Shown in pieces: positions 1-13,500 of a stretch of DNA of 64,000 nt. Location of the stretch: positions 3,630,501 to 3,694,500 of the forward strand of contig NC_081331.1 of assembly GCF_022539665.2 (NCBI RefSeq), read 5' to 3'. A model generated the notes under the pieces. That model saw only the letters and a list, made by a program, of their open reading frames with translations. It was not told the origin of the DNA and made no database searches. Each line of letters starts with the position of its first letter. Position 1 is the first letter of the stretch. The DNA is from Daphnia carinata. Lineage: Eukaryota > Arthropoda > Branchiopoda > Diplostraca > Daphniidae. Position numbers and translations under genes: made by a program.

Positions 1-1284
1 ATGTTCTTTTTTTTTTCTTTTTCTTTAACGCTTTGTCTGACCGTTTGGATGGCCTTCATCGTCCCTATCATAGCAAGGCTTTCTCATCCGAAGGAAATGC
101 GCTAGGTATCTCGAGTCCGCCGTGATTATGGAGATGTTAAAAGAAAAGGGGGGAAAAAAACAGCGAGCGGTTGATGAAGACATCAAGGATGGACGAAAGT
201 AATTATCGAATCTCTTGAGGTGCAACTAAAAAAAAAAAAAGAAAGAAGAACAGCGGGCACAGGTATCACGCCACCTAGTATATAAATGCACGTTGAGGTT
301 TTGCCACGCAAGGCCGACATTTTCCGTCTGTGTCAATGATCTTCTTCTTGTGAAACACTTTCAAATGACGATTCTCTGCGGGATGCTGGCGACCACCATC
401 GTCATGTCGGTAATTATTCGGCCACGTCGATACATTGACGGATGCAAACCCCATTTATCGTCAGTTGGGGCACACTCACGCTAGAGTCGAATGAGCGAGG
501 AACAAAGTGTGTCTGTATCTATCAGGTCGGATATTAAGATGTTCACATCAGCATTCGTTGCGCTCTGATTTGTGTCATTTGCCGCATCATCTTCTGTCTG
601 ATTGTTTCCCACAGAAAATTGTTTGTTGTTTTTTTAAGTCGAGACGAGCTTGTAATTGTTTCCAAAAGAATAGGGCAAACAGTGTCGAGAGGGGTGGTGG
701 CTGGACGAGCAAAAATTGGAGGTACTGTACGTACACGGTTAGGTCTATAAGATGATGCAGCTAAAAGGTGGGAAAACAACTCAAGTCTCTCTCTTGTGTG
801 GTGCTGGAGGCCACGAGGCCACGGCTCAGCAGGTGACCAATAAGAGAAGGTTCACTTCACATGGTGAATTCCCCCCTCAGCGGGAACCGAATGTAATTTA
901 CAACTGACATGGAAAAGGTCTTCCAACTTGGCACTGCGGGCGTCTGCGTTGACGGTCCCGAAAGAAAAAAAAAAAAAAAAAAGTCTCATCTCTAACCCTC
1001 CCCAAAAACTTCCAGCTCCTCCGCACAAGACACACACACCAAAAACACAACTCTCCTTTCCCGAAAGAGAGGGGGGAAGAAGAACCCCAAACTGACGGGG
1101 TTAAGGGAAAAAAAAAAAAAGAATCTATCCAAGTTGGGAGGGTCAATAGGGGAAACAAGGAGAAAATAAAGACTCTTTTAGAGGCTCGGATAAAAGATTC
1201 TCTCCCGTTTTTTTTTTTTTTCTCAAAAAGATCTTGCGGCTGAAATAAAGCAGTAGGGGATATCATCGAGCTCTTAGGTAAAGA

Positions 1285-1302
1285 AAGAGAGAGAGAGAGA
1301 GA
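1285..1302 (+). repeat. (GA)n microsatellite
   Basis: About nine GA units within a purine-rich stretch. Confidence 0.8.
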
Positions 1303-3999
1303 AAACGATAGAAAAAAAAAAGTTGAATAAGGGGGGGAAAATGTATATAAATGTTTCTCTTCGACTGTGCGCACTTAAATGTTTTTCTACATGTCCAACT
1401 GGAAAAAAATAAATGGATTGCCTCCATCCCAGTGTCCGACAGCTCCACGTCTACCGTGACTCTCAGCATTTTCTTTCTGTTTGATGAAATTTTTTTTATT
1501 TCTCTGACCGTGTAGGATTGTGTTTTATTATTCTTTCTGTCTTTTTTTTTTCTTTCTTATTAATGTCTGTACATATTTTTTGTCCCCTTTCTATTAGAAG
1601 GGGGAGGTATTACCTGGACAAGATTTTCCTTAAATCCTCGCTACGTTCTTCACACCAACAGCGAGGACTTTATTTCTTTGATGATCTTGTCAACATTTTG
1701 AGAATGAACGTTTCAGTACTTTCTTTTGTGATATTTCTGTCTTTCGAGTTTGTTTGTTTTCTTCAAAGATGTCACGAAACACGAGTGTGTTTCACTCGTC
1801 TGCATTGAGGATGGCCTGGGCAATGCGTTCGTCCTCAGGTGTGTTGTATTTGCTGTCCAAACAAACAAAACCCGAACAATAGGGAAACAACCGTGTCCGC
1901 AAGTTCGACTATGTGGGCACCTATTGTTCCCTTTATTTCACTACCCCCCATACGTCTTACTATCCCCTCTCTACACCGTAACAGCCACCTGTTTAGGGAA
2001 TTGATTGCGGCCAAGAGCAAAACATCTACCGAGTAATTTCAGAACGCGCAATTAAGGAAAATAGAGACGGTTGTCATTCCAAATGACATTAACAGCCCCC
2101 CCCAAAAAAAAAAAATCACATCAAAAGGTCAAATTTCTTCATTTGTTTTTTTTTTTTTGTCGTCTGATGAAATCGAGCTAATGATAGAGCAGTCCCCAAC
2201 TTGTTTACCTTTCACATTTCCTTTATTTTTCTGTTCGCAACGAAACAAGAATTGACTTTGCTGTTTGTTCCAAGATGGACGTGTCGGATATGTCACTGCC
2301 CTCTGTCCAACGTGTACGACAGAGGCTACGAAAAGGGCGACCTCTTTAACAGCAGTGGTCCGTCAAGCTCCAATTAGATCTCTCTCTCTTTCGCTTGACA
2401 GGTTCTCCAGCGAGAAAAATCCCCCGCTGCTTTTGGTGGACCCATCGTGCACCACATTTTACAGGAAGGAAAGAGTTCTGATAACCGCTTCACTTCACTC
2501 GCCACTTTTTCAAAGTTATTTTTGTACTTTGACGAGGTCTCCTTGACATTTGAAGTGGCCGCGTCGTTGTTATTCTTCTCTCCCCTCTGTTTTTCTAAGT
2601 TGAAAAAAAAAAAAAAAAAAAAATGAAAATTCTCTTTGTTGTTATTTTTGACGTTTACCGATAGTCATTTCAACTTTTGACGACCACATTCATATTCCCC
2701 CTTTTTTTTTTTCTTTCTAACTTGTCTCGAACGGCGGGTATGTCCAGTACAGTTAGATAGACTGGGCATTAGCAAGCGCACCACCTGATGTGTCGGTCGC
2801 GATTTGCTACGCTCATATAATTCCACATGAAGAAACACATTCCTGTTTGAATCGGGCCCTTGTTGCCGCTCCCTGGCCCTTTCTCCCCCTTCGACGCCCA
2901 CCTGTTGGGATCCATCCGCAGAGCCAACGAGAAAACAAAACGATGTAAATAACACAAGGAGGTTCTCTCAATCATGTTGGCCAAAAAAACAAAAAAAACA
3001 AAAAAAAAAAAACACAACAACAACGAAGGAGGAAAAATATATTCATAGGAAGAGAGGTGGTGAAGTGGTGGAGAGGGGGAATCCGTCAGCCAGCACAGAA
3101 AAGACTTTTTTGATGGCCATCGTTTGCTGCGCCGCCTCAAAACCAATACGAATTCGTAATCAGCAGGTTGAAGGATGGCCGCGTCGGTGAGGCCCGTAAG
3201 GCCGCGCGTAAAAAAAATGTTTACCATGGGTCCGTTGCCGGATGAAACTCATTTGCCAAAACGATTTGTTGCTGATAGGTGGCAGGCCTCCGTACTTGTG
3301 TACGCCCTTATTCTCTTTTTGTATGTTGCCCTCCTCTTGTTTTCTTTTTTTTTTTTTTTTTTTTCAATATGTTTTAAATCCATGGAACACATCCATTTGC
3401 TAGTGGAAAATGTTTCTCGCCCAAGACACACAAATCTCCAGGTAGTTTATTATATACCGTTGATAATCGCTCAAGTTCTTTTTGCCCTGCCAAGTCCGCC
3501 CTTCTTGCTGAGAAATGGCCACGAAATATACTGGAACATTAGCCGACCGAATCGCGTAGATACTGCTTCTCTGGAACGATAAAAATATACGGGCATACCT
3601 TTTTCTTTTTTCTTTTTTCTTTTCTTTGATGGTGTAGATAGAGATATCACACACCCAGCCAAAGCCACGTGAGTGAGGAGAAGAGGGGGGATTTCTAATA
3701 ATAACGTAAATAACGAGCTTGAAGCGGCAGCTTGGCGGACTCGTTGGAGGAGGTGCTGAAATGTTTTTACAGGACGGGACGGGCCGTGAAAATTGACGAG
3801 CGGAGCGGATTTCTTCCGCCGCGAAACAGTTTCACGGTCAATTTGTAATTTTTTTTTTCTTTTGGGATGCACTCTCCTTTATACGAACAGCACACGCCAC
3901 GGACGTTCCTTTCTTTTTTCGCGCCTTTTAGTCGAATGTGTTTGGCTGTTTGTGATACGATGAACCACTGGGCCGGTTAATTCAACACGTGATGAAACG

Positions 4000-4031
<32 letters not shown>

Positions 4032-7000
4032 GAAAAAGTTGAGCTTTTTCAATTGAAAAGGCGTTACATCATAATAAAAAGATGGCCGTGTCCTGATCGG
4101 ACAACACAACCCACCAACAAGAAAAGGCGGGTGCGATAGAGACCGACAGAAGAGATTGCGTCTTTTTCCGTTTGTTGCCGTTGCCGTGTTGTACAACAGA
4201 CGCCACAACAGGTTTTCTTTTCATTTTTTTTTTTTCATGAATATTATTCCTGTTTGTGTAGAAGGTTTCGGCGATGATGGCACAGACGATCCGTCATCTT
4301 TTTTTTTTTATACAGAGAAAAGCCTACGCCTTCATCTCACATTTCGTTTCGAGGCAATGTTTGGCAGATGCAGACAAACTGGAGGCATCCTCACCGCCGC
4401 CCTGTTTCTTTTTTTTTTGTTTTGTTTTTTCTTTGTGCTAATTCTTGTAGAGTGGCTGTGTAACGAGCTGTGATGAACGCGGATCTTATCTGCATACAAG
4501 TTAAAATACTAAAGAAAGACGTTCGTCTTTTTTTCCCCTCCGTTTTCCAATGGGCCGTGACGAGGCGGGAGTATTCACGAAAGATCGCGGCAGACTAAGA
4601 AATCATGATCATAAATTCAGTTCCATGCAACGATAAATTTTGTGAGAAAAAAAAAAGGGGGGGGAAAGATAAATAATAAAAAAAAATAAAATAAAGAGCC
4701 AGCGAGATTTTTTTTTTTTTTTTTAGTTAGGAGAAATAATAAAAAATAAAAGATACCCTCGGCCCCTTTTTTTTTTTCTCCCTTCTTTGTGTCTCTACGT
4801 ATACGTGTGTGTGTTGTTCCGCCACTGAATATATCATTGGGATGGGATTTTAACGCTTTGGCGTTGCTTTCTCGCCGACTTGGTTTTTTTTTTTCTATTT
4901 CTCTAGGCGGCTATATCTTTCACAGACGCCCCGAACTTTAACGCACGGCTCTATCAAACACTCTGGCCCGTCATTGTCGTTATGCAACGGCATTCGCTTA
5001 GATTCCTTCTTTTTTTTTTTTTTTTTTTTGCTGTTTGATACGTTCCTTAAAAAAATATAAGAAAAAGAAGGGAAATACAAATCTGAGGTGCTGCTGGCGG
5101 CGCTGACACTATGTCGTCATGAGCGTTCAACCGTGTCGTTCTAGCGCGACAATATCAACACAATCAACATCTATTAGCCATCAGCGTCATCCCGATAGTT
5201 TATTTCTCTCTTTTTTGATATCCCGAATTGTTTTTTGTTTTTTTTTGTCTGTATCTAGGGATTCGTCGAGTATCATTTTAACGTTGCACCATCATCATTC
5301 GAATCTCTTATTCCTGCGTCTACACGTCATTTCACGAGAAAATGGCAATCGACGAGAAATGCCGCGCTTTTCGGTGAAGTTTATTACGACCACTTTGGCC
5401 GCTATTATCGCATCTCACACTACTACAAGGCTGCCATTAGCTTTGCCTCGCAGTAGTAAAATACAACAGCTCGAATACCGTCTTCGCTGAAGTTCTTAAA
5501 CTTCGTAATTGAACTCTCGCTAAAGAAGCAAACAATTAGTTTCTCAGGAATTGATCTGGAGAACTGAGCCGTCTTCATTGCAGCATTTTTACACGCCGGA
5601 TTCACGCTGATCGTATCACGTGAAAGCCTTTGTCGTTACAAGAACTCGGAGTCATGGCCACAATAGACTTGAGCAATCCGATTAACTATATATATTTTTT
5701 ATTCCCTATGTTCCTTTTTTCCACCTTTTCTTTTTTTTTTTTTTTTTAATATCAGACTCAAAAACCTCACGGCAGGGGGTAGTCCTTCTTTTTTTTTTTT
5801 TTATTTCTTTTTCTTATTCTCAGTAGCAAAGCGGCGTTTCATCTAACGATTTTTCATACCTTTCCCGCTTCATTCAACCTATATGGTTATTAAAGAACCT
5901 ATGAGACCTAATGCCCGAAACCGGTTGTCAATGTCAACCATTTCCTCTTTCCTTTTCTCTTTTTCCCTTCTCTTTGTGGAATCCATATTTAATGGGCCGC
6001 AGTATAAAGTCGCTTGGGAGAAAATCTCACCCTACAATGTATACGGCGCTCTGTGAATGGCTTCCGATGGCACATCAGTTGCGTTTTTATTCTTGTACGT
6101 GCTGGACAGTTGCGTTTCCCAAACAGGGCACCGAATAGCAACAAAAGATGGTGGTAATCCGGGGCAATAAAAACGTCCGCTTTTGGACCCCACGTAACGC
6201 TGATAAATAGACCAACCACAGTAGATAGACGGCGATTGGTTTCTTTTCCACCGTCTTGCAAAGACTCGGCAAGAAAAGGTCGTAAAGTGTGACATTAGCA
6301 GACACACACCCATCGACCATATCGAGTCTTTAATACGTGGAAATGAAGAAGAATGGCGTGTTGTCCCTTTTAGTTGCGGTAGTTGGGCCTATAAACGGTA
6401 GCGGACGTGACGAAGAGTTCACCAATTCACAATGGACTCGACGAACGTGGTGTGCGTACACACACACGCAGTAGAAAAGAAAAAGAAGCACAGAGAAGGA
6501 AAACTGGTCGAAATAGACGATGGATGATGCTGAGAATTTTGTTCGTATCTTACACAAGACAGCGCCCATTTAATCGAAAGCCTCCTCCTTATTCCTGGAA
6601 CATCTGCTGTAAATAACGTAACTGGTTAGTAAGGCGCCGACCTCGATGTCTCAATCAACGAGTTATTAGTTCTCTCCCACCCATCCCTGGCCATAATAAC
6701 ACACACCAATCGTCAGCTCCCCAACTTCCCTCCAATGTGGTAGTCGTTTGAAAAGGGGAATTGAAACGTCAGTCCCGCAACTAATTTTCCAGGTAAACAC
6801 TATCTCTTTTTTTTTTTCTTCTTCTTCTTCTTCGCCTGTTGTTTTGTCAGGGGAAAATAAAAAAGGAGGGTCCTTTTTCATGTTGTTTTCCTGTTCCACA
6901 ACAACCCCCTTGCCGTAAAAGGTAAACGAAAAAAAAAAAACAGTCGTCGAGTGGATGAAGTAATGGGCGGAGTGGGCAGAGTTGAGAGGCCTACACCAGC

Positions 7001-7421
7001 AAGAATGACTTTTCTATAGACTCTAGTACCATCAGTTGTTTCCCATATATACAACTCGAAAGTCCGAATAGACCTTTTCGTGTTTGTCTATTTCTTTTGT
7101 TTTTTTTTGTGTGCTCATTTTGACGCATAAATCACAAGTTACGTATCGTATTACGACTCTGTTCTATTTATCCTTCTTAAAATCTCTCAACTATCTTTGA
7201 TTTGAACTCGTTTATAGAAATCAAAAAGGTATCGGAGAGGGTCACATAGCTCGATGATTAGCTGCCAGCATCCATGAACCTAGTGGCCATGGGGAGGCTT
7301 ACGAACAACCTACAAACTACGATCACCTCTTCTCTACCTGTGTGGATCGATCTTCAACATGTAGTGAACTGTACTACAGATCGATTTGAAACGTCTGTAT
7401 TCGTGTCATGTGTGTTGTGTG

Positions 7422-7732
7422 TTTTTTTTTAATTCTGCCATTTTAGCCCCTTTATAGTAGACATGGCTCTTCACCTTCATCTTCCTTCTTGCTTCTTCTT
7501 TCTTGATTGCTCTTCATCTTCTCATCTTCCTTCTTGTTTCTTCTTTCTTGAAGGCATCTTCATGATGTGTAGATGATGTCAGAAGCGATGAAGATGTAGA
7601 ATGTTGCGAATCCGTTTTGAAGAATCTTGAATGAATTGAATTGGAGGGAGTGGAAGTTGGAGGTGGCGGGAATCGAACCCGGGTCTTCTTGATTACAAGG
7701 GAGTGGCGCTAACCACTGTGCCAGGACCGCAC
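7422..7732 (-). mobile_element. tRNA-derived SINE-like element
   Basis: On the minus strand, GTGCGGTCC opens a tRNA-like head with an A box (TGGCACAGTGG, plus-strand 7713-7723) and a perfect B box (GGTTCGATTCC, 7669-7679). The anticodon region CTTGTAATC resembles tRNA-Thr(UGU), but the anticodon stem does not pair, so this is not a working tRNA. About 230 nt of unrelated body follow, including two copies of a roughly 30-nt GAA-rich unit (plus-strand 7469-7506 and 7524-7553). A nine-A tail ends the element (T run 7422-7430). No clear target-site duplication is seen. Confidence 0.7.
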
Positions 7733-7804
7733 ATCCAAATCAAAACAATCTTTGTTGGTCATATGTTCACGTATATATAGCTCCTATAATGCATGTTGGT
7801 TACA

Positions 7805-7866
7805 TAAAGTATAGCGCAGTGGTATAGCTTGGGGCTACCATTCATTTTTACTCGGGTTCGATTCTT
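7805..7866 (+). mobile_element. Degenerate tRNA-like / SINE head
   Basis: A-box-like TAGCGCAGTGG (7812-7822) and B-box-like GGTTCGATTCT (7855-7865) are spaced 43 nt apart, as in a pol III promoter, and are followed by an AT-rich stretch. The tRNA stems do not form. It lies about 70 bp from the minus-strand SINE-like element, pointing the other way. Confidence 0.5.
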
Positions 7867-9914
7867 TTAGATTTTATTTTTTTTACGTGGTAATTAATGT
7901 AAATGCTTAACCTAGCTAATGTGATCTCGAATTATTGTTGTTTTTGCATTATCCCATCGATATTTATTTGTTTTTTAAATATATGTTTTTTATTTCACAA
8001 TTTGGAGAAGTTGCAAATTTTCAAGATAATAAATAAAACAGCGCATTCAAACAAGGAGGGAAGTATAATAATACGCAACTTTGGAAAAGTAGATGGAAGA
8101 GAGAGTAGAAAAACAGCCAGAAAAAACGTTTTTGAAAAAAAATGGAAGCTCTAAAAGGGAATTAATACAATATAAGGTACAAAAAAAAAGAGGGGGCAAG
8201 GTATGTGGTGGTATATGCCCGGCAATCAGTCGCAGCAGCAGGTCCAGCACGTTTCCAAAACACTAGAAACAACACAACAACCACACAAAGCAAAAAAGAA
8301 AAAAAAAAAAAGGCTGACTGCTTATCTTTATGGACATGAAAGAAGAAGAAGAGATAAGAACGACATCTTTTAAGAGAAAAAGCATTTCTTTTAATAATAT
8401 ATACTTCCTGCTCCTATATGCCAGTCCAGCAACATTTATAGGCTACGCTGAACGTATACGTCTCTTTACGTAAGTTTATGGCCTCTTTGGCATCACTAGC
8501 ATTTTCTACCCCCCTCTCGTTTTTGTCTTGTCAACTTGTTTGCCCCGCTTCTTCTTTTGATTTTATTTGTTCAGAAGAGAACGGCTCAAGTTTTTCTTTT
8601 TACTCTTCAAACGGTTTCAATAAGAGATTGCATCAACGAGAAAAGGGGAATCTTCAAAGGAAAGAAGAGTCAACAAAACGACGAAAGACGAAGAGGAAAA
8701 TGGTTAAACTCTTTTTTTTTTAATTTTTCGTGTCGTCTTATTTCATTCGAACGTCGTCTATTCACTACCGCGGTGGGAACACAAGAAGACGCTTGGACTA
8801 CGTTTGTTTTTATTTTTATATTCACCAATTTGTTCAAGAGAAAAACAACACCACAATGTTCTGCTATTACGTCATCAATCAAAGGCGAAGTGTTGGTTAA
8901 TTGATTGTCGTAAATCTCTCCGTACCTGTACCGACTTTTGCGGTCGGCTTTTCAGCCGTGTAGATTCGGGATCGATACATGCAATAATCACACACCAGCC
9001 GACAACAACATCAATTACATTACACGGGTTTTATTTTTTGGGATGTAAACTTCTCTTTCCCACAATTCATTACTTGTTTTTTCTTTACCAAATTCTGAAA
9101 AAAATGGCGTCGTTGTATTCTTTTTGTATCGACGACCGTGCCCCAATCAAATGAAATCCAGTGGAGCGACGCGACGTATGAAAAACTGGGAGACGGACAG
9201 GTTGGTATTTGCGCGATCCGATGGAGCGCATCGTGATTCAAGAATTTGATACGACCGGGTGCATAAAACCAATCATTATATTAATTGCGTGCTGTATAAT
9301 CCATTAAAAAACAGCTCTCTTCCCTATTCGTTTTTTTGAAATCATTCCAATTCATTTTTTTTTATAGTTTTATGCAATCAACCGACCCCCGAAAGCAAAT
9401 GCATAGAGGAATGAGGACATTAAACAGGGCAGAAAACAAGCAAACAAATGATTTCGAAACGCCCTTCCAGATTGCGATTCATCGTGACATGGTCGCTCAT
9501 CGATGCGTGAAGCAAAAATAATAAACTCATAGCAAAAAAGAAAGGAAAACAAAGAAACAGTACAATAAACTGCATCTGATTATCTTGTCACATTTTTGTT
9601 TTCTTCGATCAACATACCCATTAAACTATTTGAAAAACAAATAAAGAACCGTAAAGACATAAGTAGAACATTAAGGCACACCTCGATAGACAGGTCTATT
9701 CAATACAACACACATAAACTCAACCATGCGGAATCCTACACGATCTCAAGAATTTTATTTTTTTTTTGTGTGAATGTCTACCCCTTTTTTTTTTCTTTTC
9801 CGTGTTACTTCCCGTTCCAACCTGAAACGTATACAACTCCGTGTGTGTATGTGTACAGTGTATTAGTAGACAGTCTGCCTCGATTCTTTTGTTTTCCTGG
9901 TTAGTAGACATTGT

Positions 9915-9942
9915 ACACACACACACACACACACACACACAC
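9915..9942 (+). repeat. (AC)14 microsatellite
   Basis: Uninterrupted AC dinucleotides. Confidence 0.9.
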
Positions 9943-10466
9943 GGGGCATGGAAAGAATAGACAAGAAAACGGGTATTATATGTGTGCTGGAGCGCGTCCA
10001 CAAAGTCTACACAAAATGGGCCAGCACCTGGTACAATCCGTTTATGTACAGACGCGCGGTACAAATAGAATAAGAGGTATTCCTTTAGCAATGGTCGACT
10101 GCTTCCTTCCTTAGATTCCTGAACTCCATGGCCCTATGTACACGTTGGCTTGTATAGTTTTCAAATACAAGAAGGGCGGTTCATGCGCTTCAGGTTCCTC
10201 CACCCGCCCAAGGGTTTCCAGGTGGGCGATTCCCTTATGGTACCCTTTGGCCCCGATCCTTCTTGTCTGCATCTTAATTGACCTTTTAGCCTCTCAATTC
10301 AGGCCCTTAGACAGCTTCATTATACACTTTGTTGTGCTCTGTCTGAGTACTGCGTGTGAGCGTCGGCTCACGGCCGAATGAAACAATGCCACACCTCCGG
10401 CTCTATGCCGATTTTTATCCCTATATGTATGTAGGCTATACAATAGGTATTCTATATGTACTGTGG

Positions 10467-10511
10467 GATCGCCACATGCGGCTGGTCATAACAGCCGCAT
10501 CACGCGCGATC
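10467..10511. other. Strong imperfect hairpin
   Basis: GATCGC-CAC-ATGCGGCTG, loop GTCATAA, then CAGCCGCAT-CACGC-GCGATC. A perfect 9-bp inner stem and a 6-bp outer stem are separated by an internal loop. A second perfect 6-bp hairpin (GTGAGC-GTCG-GCTCAC) lies 96 bp upstream at 10356-10371. Function unknown; too short for a typical pre-miRNA. Confidence 0.6.
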
Positions 10512-13500
10512 TTAGACGAAGAGGAACATTTCTTTTTTCGGCGTGGGTCGCTCGCTACGGTTTTTGTTTTTGAACAAAAACTTCTTCCAACTTTCCGTTT
10601 AGCCACAAATTTAAAATCATCAAGGACGAGGCGCGTAATTCTGTACTTCTATTACGTACTATATATGACAAGGAGAAGGGAAAGAATTTAATAGGAGAAC
10701 GATAAAGAAGTTGTTGAGGATAGCAAGAGGCGATGAAATACGAGGTAGAAAAGGCTCTCATAGATAACTGAGGCTCTACACGATACACCTGAAATAAAAG
10801 TTGCTACTCTTTTAGAAAAAAAAAAAAAAGAAGAATTCGATTCAGTTCCTTTTACGCTTCTTCTCCGAATTTTGTATTTTTTCGGTGGAAAATAAAGAAA
10901 CACTGTCTGATGTACACGCTTAGAAGAAACGCAGAGAGGGGGGGGAGGGGGTCGAGCTTGTTATATTGTGTACGACCAGATTGCATGACTAAACACAAGG
11001 CACGAACAGTTTTTTCATTTCTATTCCCCCCCCCCCCTCCGCTCAACTCAAGCGGATCAACACCACCAGCCTCTTATGCCTCTCTTTATTCTGTTCTTTC
11101 TCGACATTTTCTTGCTGCTTCTACAACACTAGGTGATTCACGTCGCTTTGTTTTCCATCTATTTTTGCTGTTGCACAACACGAATCGAGACACAATGTCC
11201 ACCCAAAAGTTCAATCCTCGTTGCGCGAAATTAGATGCAAAAAGAGTAGCGGAATAGTGGCAGTATAGTTACACAGGTTTTAAAGTGACTGGCTAAAGAA
11301 ACAGACTAGGAAATGACGTCAATGTTCGCTCGTCATCTGATTTTTCTTGACCGTTGAATGGGAGGGGGGAGGAGGGCCTTTTCTCGCGTGTTTTTTTAAG
11401 ACAGCACCGAACTGTTCTTCCTTTTGAATCTCTCCGACACCTGTTTTCCTTTTTTTTTTCCTCCTCGTGCCAAAACTGTCAAGTTGTATCGGTTTCGGAC
11501 GTTTGAATCCCCAACTGCCGTTACACGGTCCGACAGAATCACGCACGCGACCCGCCGTACAACTTAATTTTTCATTCGCGTTTCAATCGACTTGTTTTTA
11601 TTCTCTCATATTTGCACGACATTATTCTCAAATCAGTTAATGATTTATTTCTTTGTTTATCTAAGCTTTCATCAACTTGCCAATGGTGCCGTCGTCCTTC
11701 TGGTTCACCTGCTTGTTTCGAAACCAATAAAAGAAATCAGAAGACAGGTGGTTTCATTAAGCTGCTCATGCCATTTTGAAATCTCATTATGCGTCTTTCT
11801 GGTGTTTGTCTTTCGTCTTCTTTGTCTTGTGTTTGCTTTATTTGGAACGTGAATGAAAATCAACAGCAGGTACATGTAAACAAAGGGCAAAAAGCAACGT
11901 TGCATCTTGCGTTCGGTCCGCGTTCATATAGCGTGCGACTCTCCGCGCCGAGTAAACGCACCGAGCAATGACTGCGTTCTGAAGTGAGAAATGCGAGAGA
12001 TGAACCGAGAAGAAAGAAGAAAAGAAAAAAGTATATAATCACAGAGGAAATGATGAATGTGATTAGGTAAATGGAGCTTTGCGTGCCAAAGGGTTGGTCT
12101 CGTCTTGCCGGCAGAGAATAACACAACTGTGAGGAATAAACAATTTTTTATTTTATTTCATGGAGGAAAAGCCTTTTATTTATTTCATCCTCATTGACTA
12201 TAGATTTTCATTTGTTGCTTCCAATCCCCCGCTTGACTTGTTTTTGTTTTTTTTCAACCTTAAAAAGGAGCAGCGGTGGCAGCAACGGTTCGATTTTCAA
12301 ATGTTGTCGGCGTATGTACAAGTGCCAGTGTCGTTGAGGCTAACAACCAAACATCGCCTTTAATACAGAGAAGAAAAAGAGAACCGTGAAAGATTGCTGT
12401 TGCTGCCGAAGCGGCAGCCTTTTGTCGAAATGAATGGCCCGTATCCAATAGCCGAGAAAACTGAAATGGGGAAAAAGGTAAGTCGTGGTCGGTCGCGGAT
12501 GATGACAATCCAGTGGCTTATACCATCCGCTTCGTTCACACAGGACCATTAAAAAAAAAAAAAAAAGAGAATTTACCCTTCGTTTTCATACCCAATTGTA
12601 ATCAACATTACAAGGACAGAGGTCTTAGAGTAAATTTTTAATTGCTCGGTGATTACCGACATCTTTGAACGCTGTTTGAATTGAAAGCATCTCACGATAG
12701 CTGATGAATAACTAAGTCGATGCGAGAGATGCTCACGTAGATGTTTTAACATGTCTCCACCCACACGATCACGATTGTAGCTCTAAGGTCTATACCTACC
12801 GGTCGATGACGACACCCGCAAAAGACCACCATCATTTTCGAATTTGGAATAATCACTTTGGCAAGATTTCTTTTGCGTGATTTTTCAATTTTGTTACGAA
12901 AAAAAAAAGAATCGTGCTGAATGGGAAAAAAAGAAAAGAAATAGTTCTAAATAAATAACAATCCTGTGTGTGGGGAAATCGTGAATGTCTTATCGACATC
13001 TGCCCCATTCAATTAAAAGCAAACTGGCAGCAACAATTTTCTTACCTTTCTTCGTTCGGCCAACCCGCGTGACGCACGAAAATCAATCGTGCCGTCTGCA
13101 GAGCCGACCGTGTATTTCTATATTTGACGTACGCGTCTGTAAATGTTCTTTTGTCTTTTGATATTATCTCCACTCTTTCTTCGACATCTCACGGGTTACT
13201 GACTTTCGATTCTTTCTTTTCCCTTCGTTTACATAAGAAGATGATGAAAATTGAGACAATATAGGGGTGAACGAAAATAGGGGCAAGAATAAGAGAAGCC
13301 GAATGTCTTCACGAACTGATGGAAAATCGTGCGTGATCGACTGGCGGCTACAAAAATCAATCCATCAATTTTGTTTTTATTCCCCCCTCATCTTCGCCTT
13401 CTTATTTCTTTCGTATTCTAACCCCCTCTGTTTCTTTTTTTATATTCCACCGTCCCGTTTTTTTTTGTATTGTTTGTTTTTCTTCAAGGTAAAAAGAAAG

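Noticed and set aside
280..287. TATATAAA element near the left edge
   Set aside because: No coding or spliced structure follows it.
898..1374. 158-codon minus-strand frame
   Set aside because: It consists of Phe/Ser/Leu runs translated from homopolymers and a GA repeat; there is no domain, no splice context and no recognisable similarity.
7661..7732. Functional tRNA-Thr gene
   Set aside because: A and B boxes are intact, but the anticodon stem does not pair and a SINE-like body and A tail follow.
12420..12476. Possible short coding exon MNGPYPIAEKTEMGKK before a GTAAGT donor
   Set aside because: The donor is strong but leaves phase 0, which does not fit ci exon 2, and no partner exon or similarity is evident.
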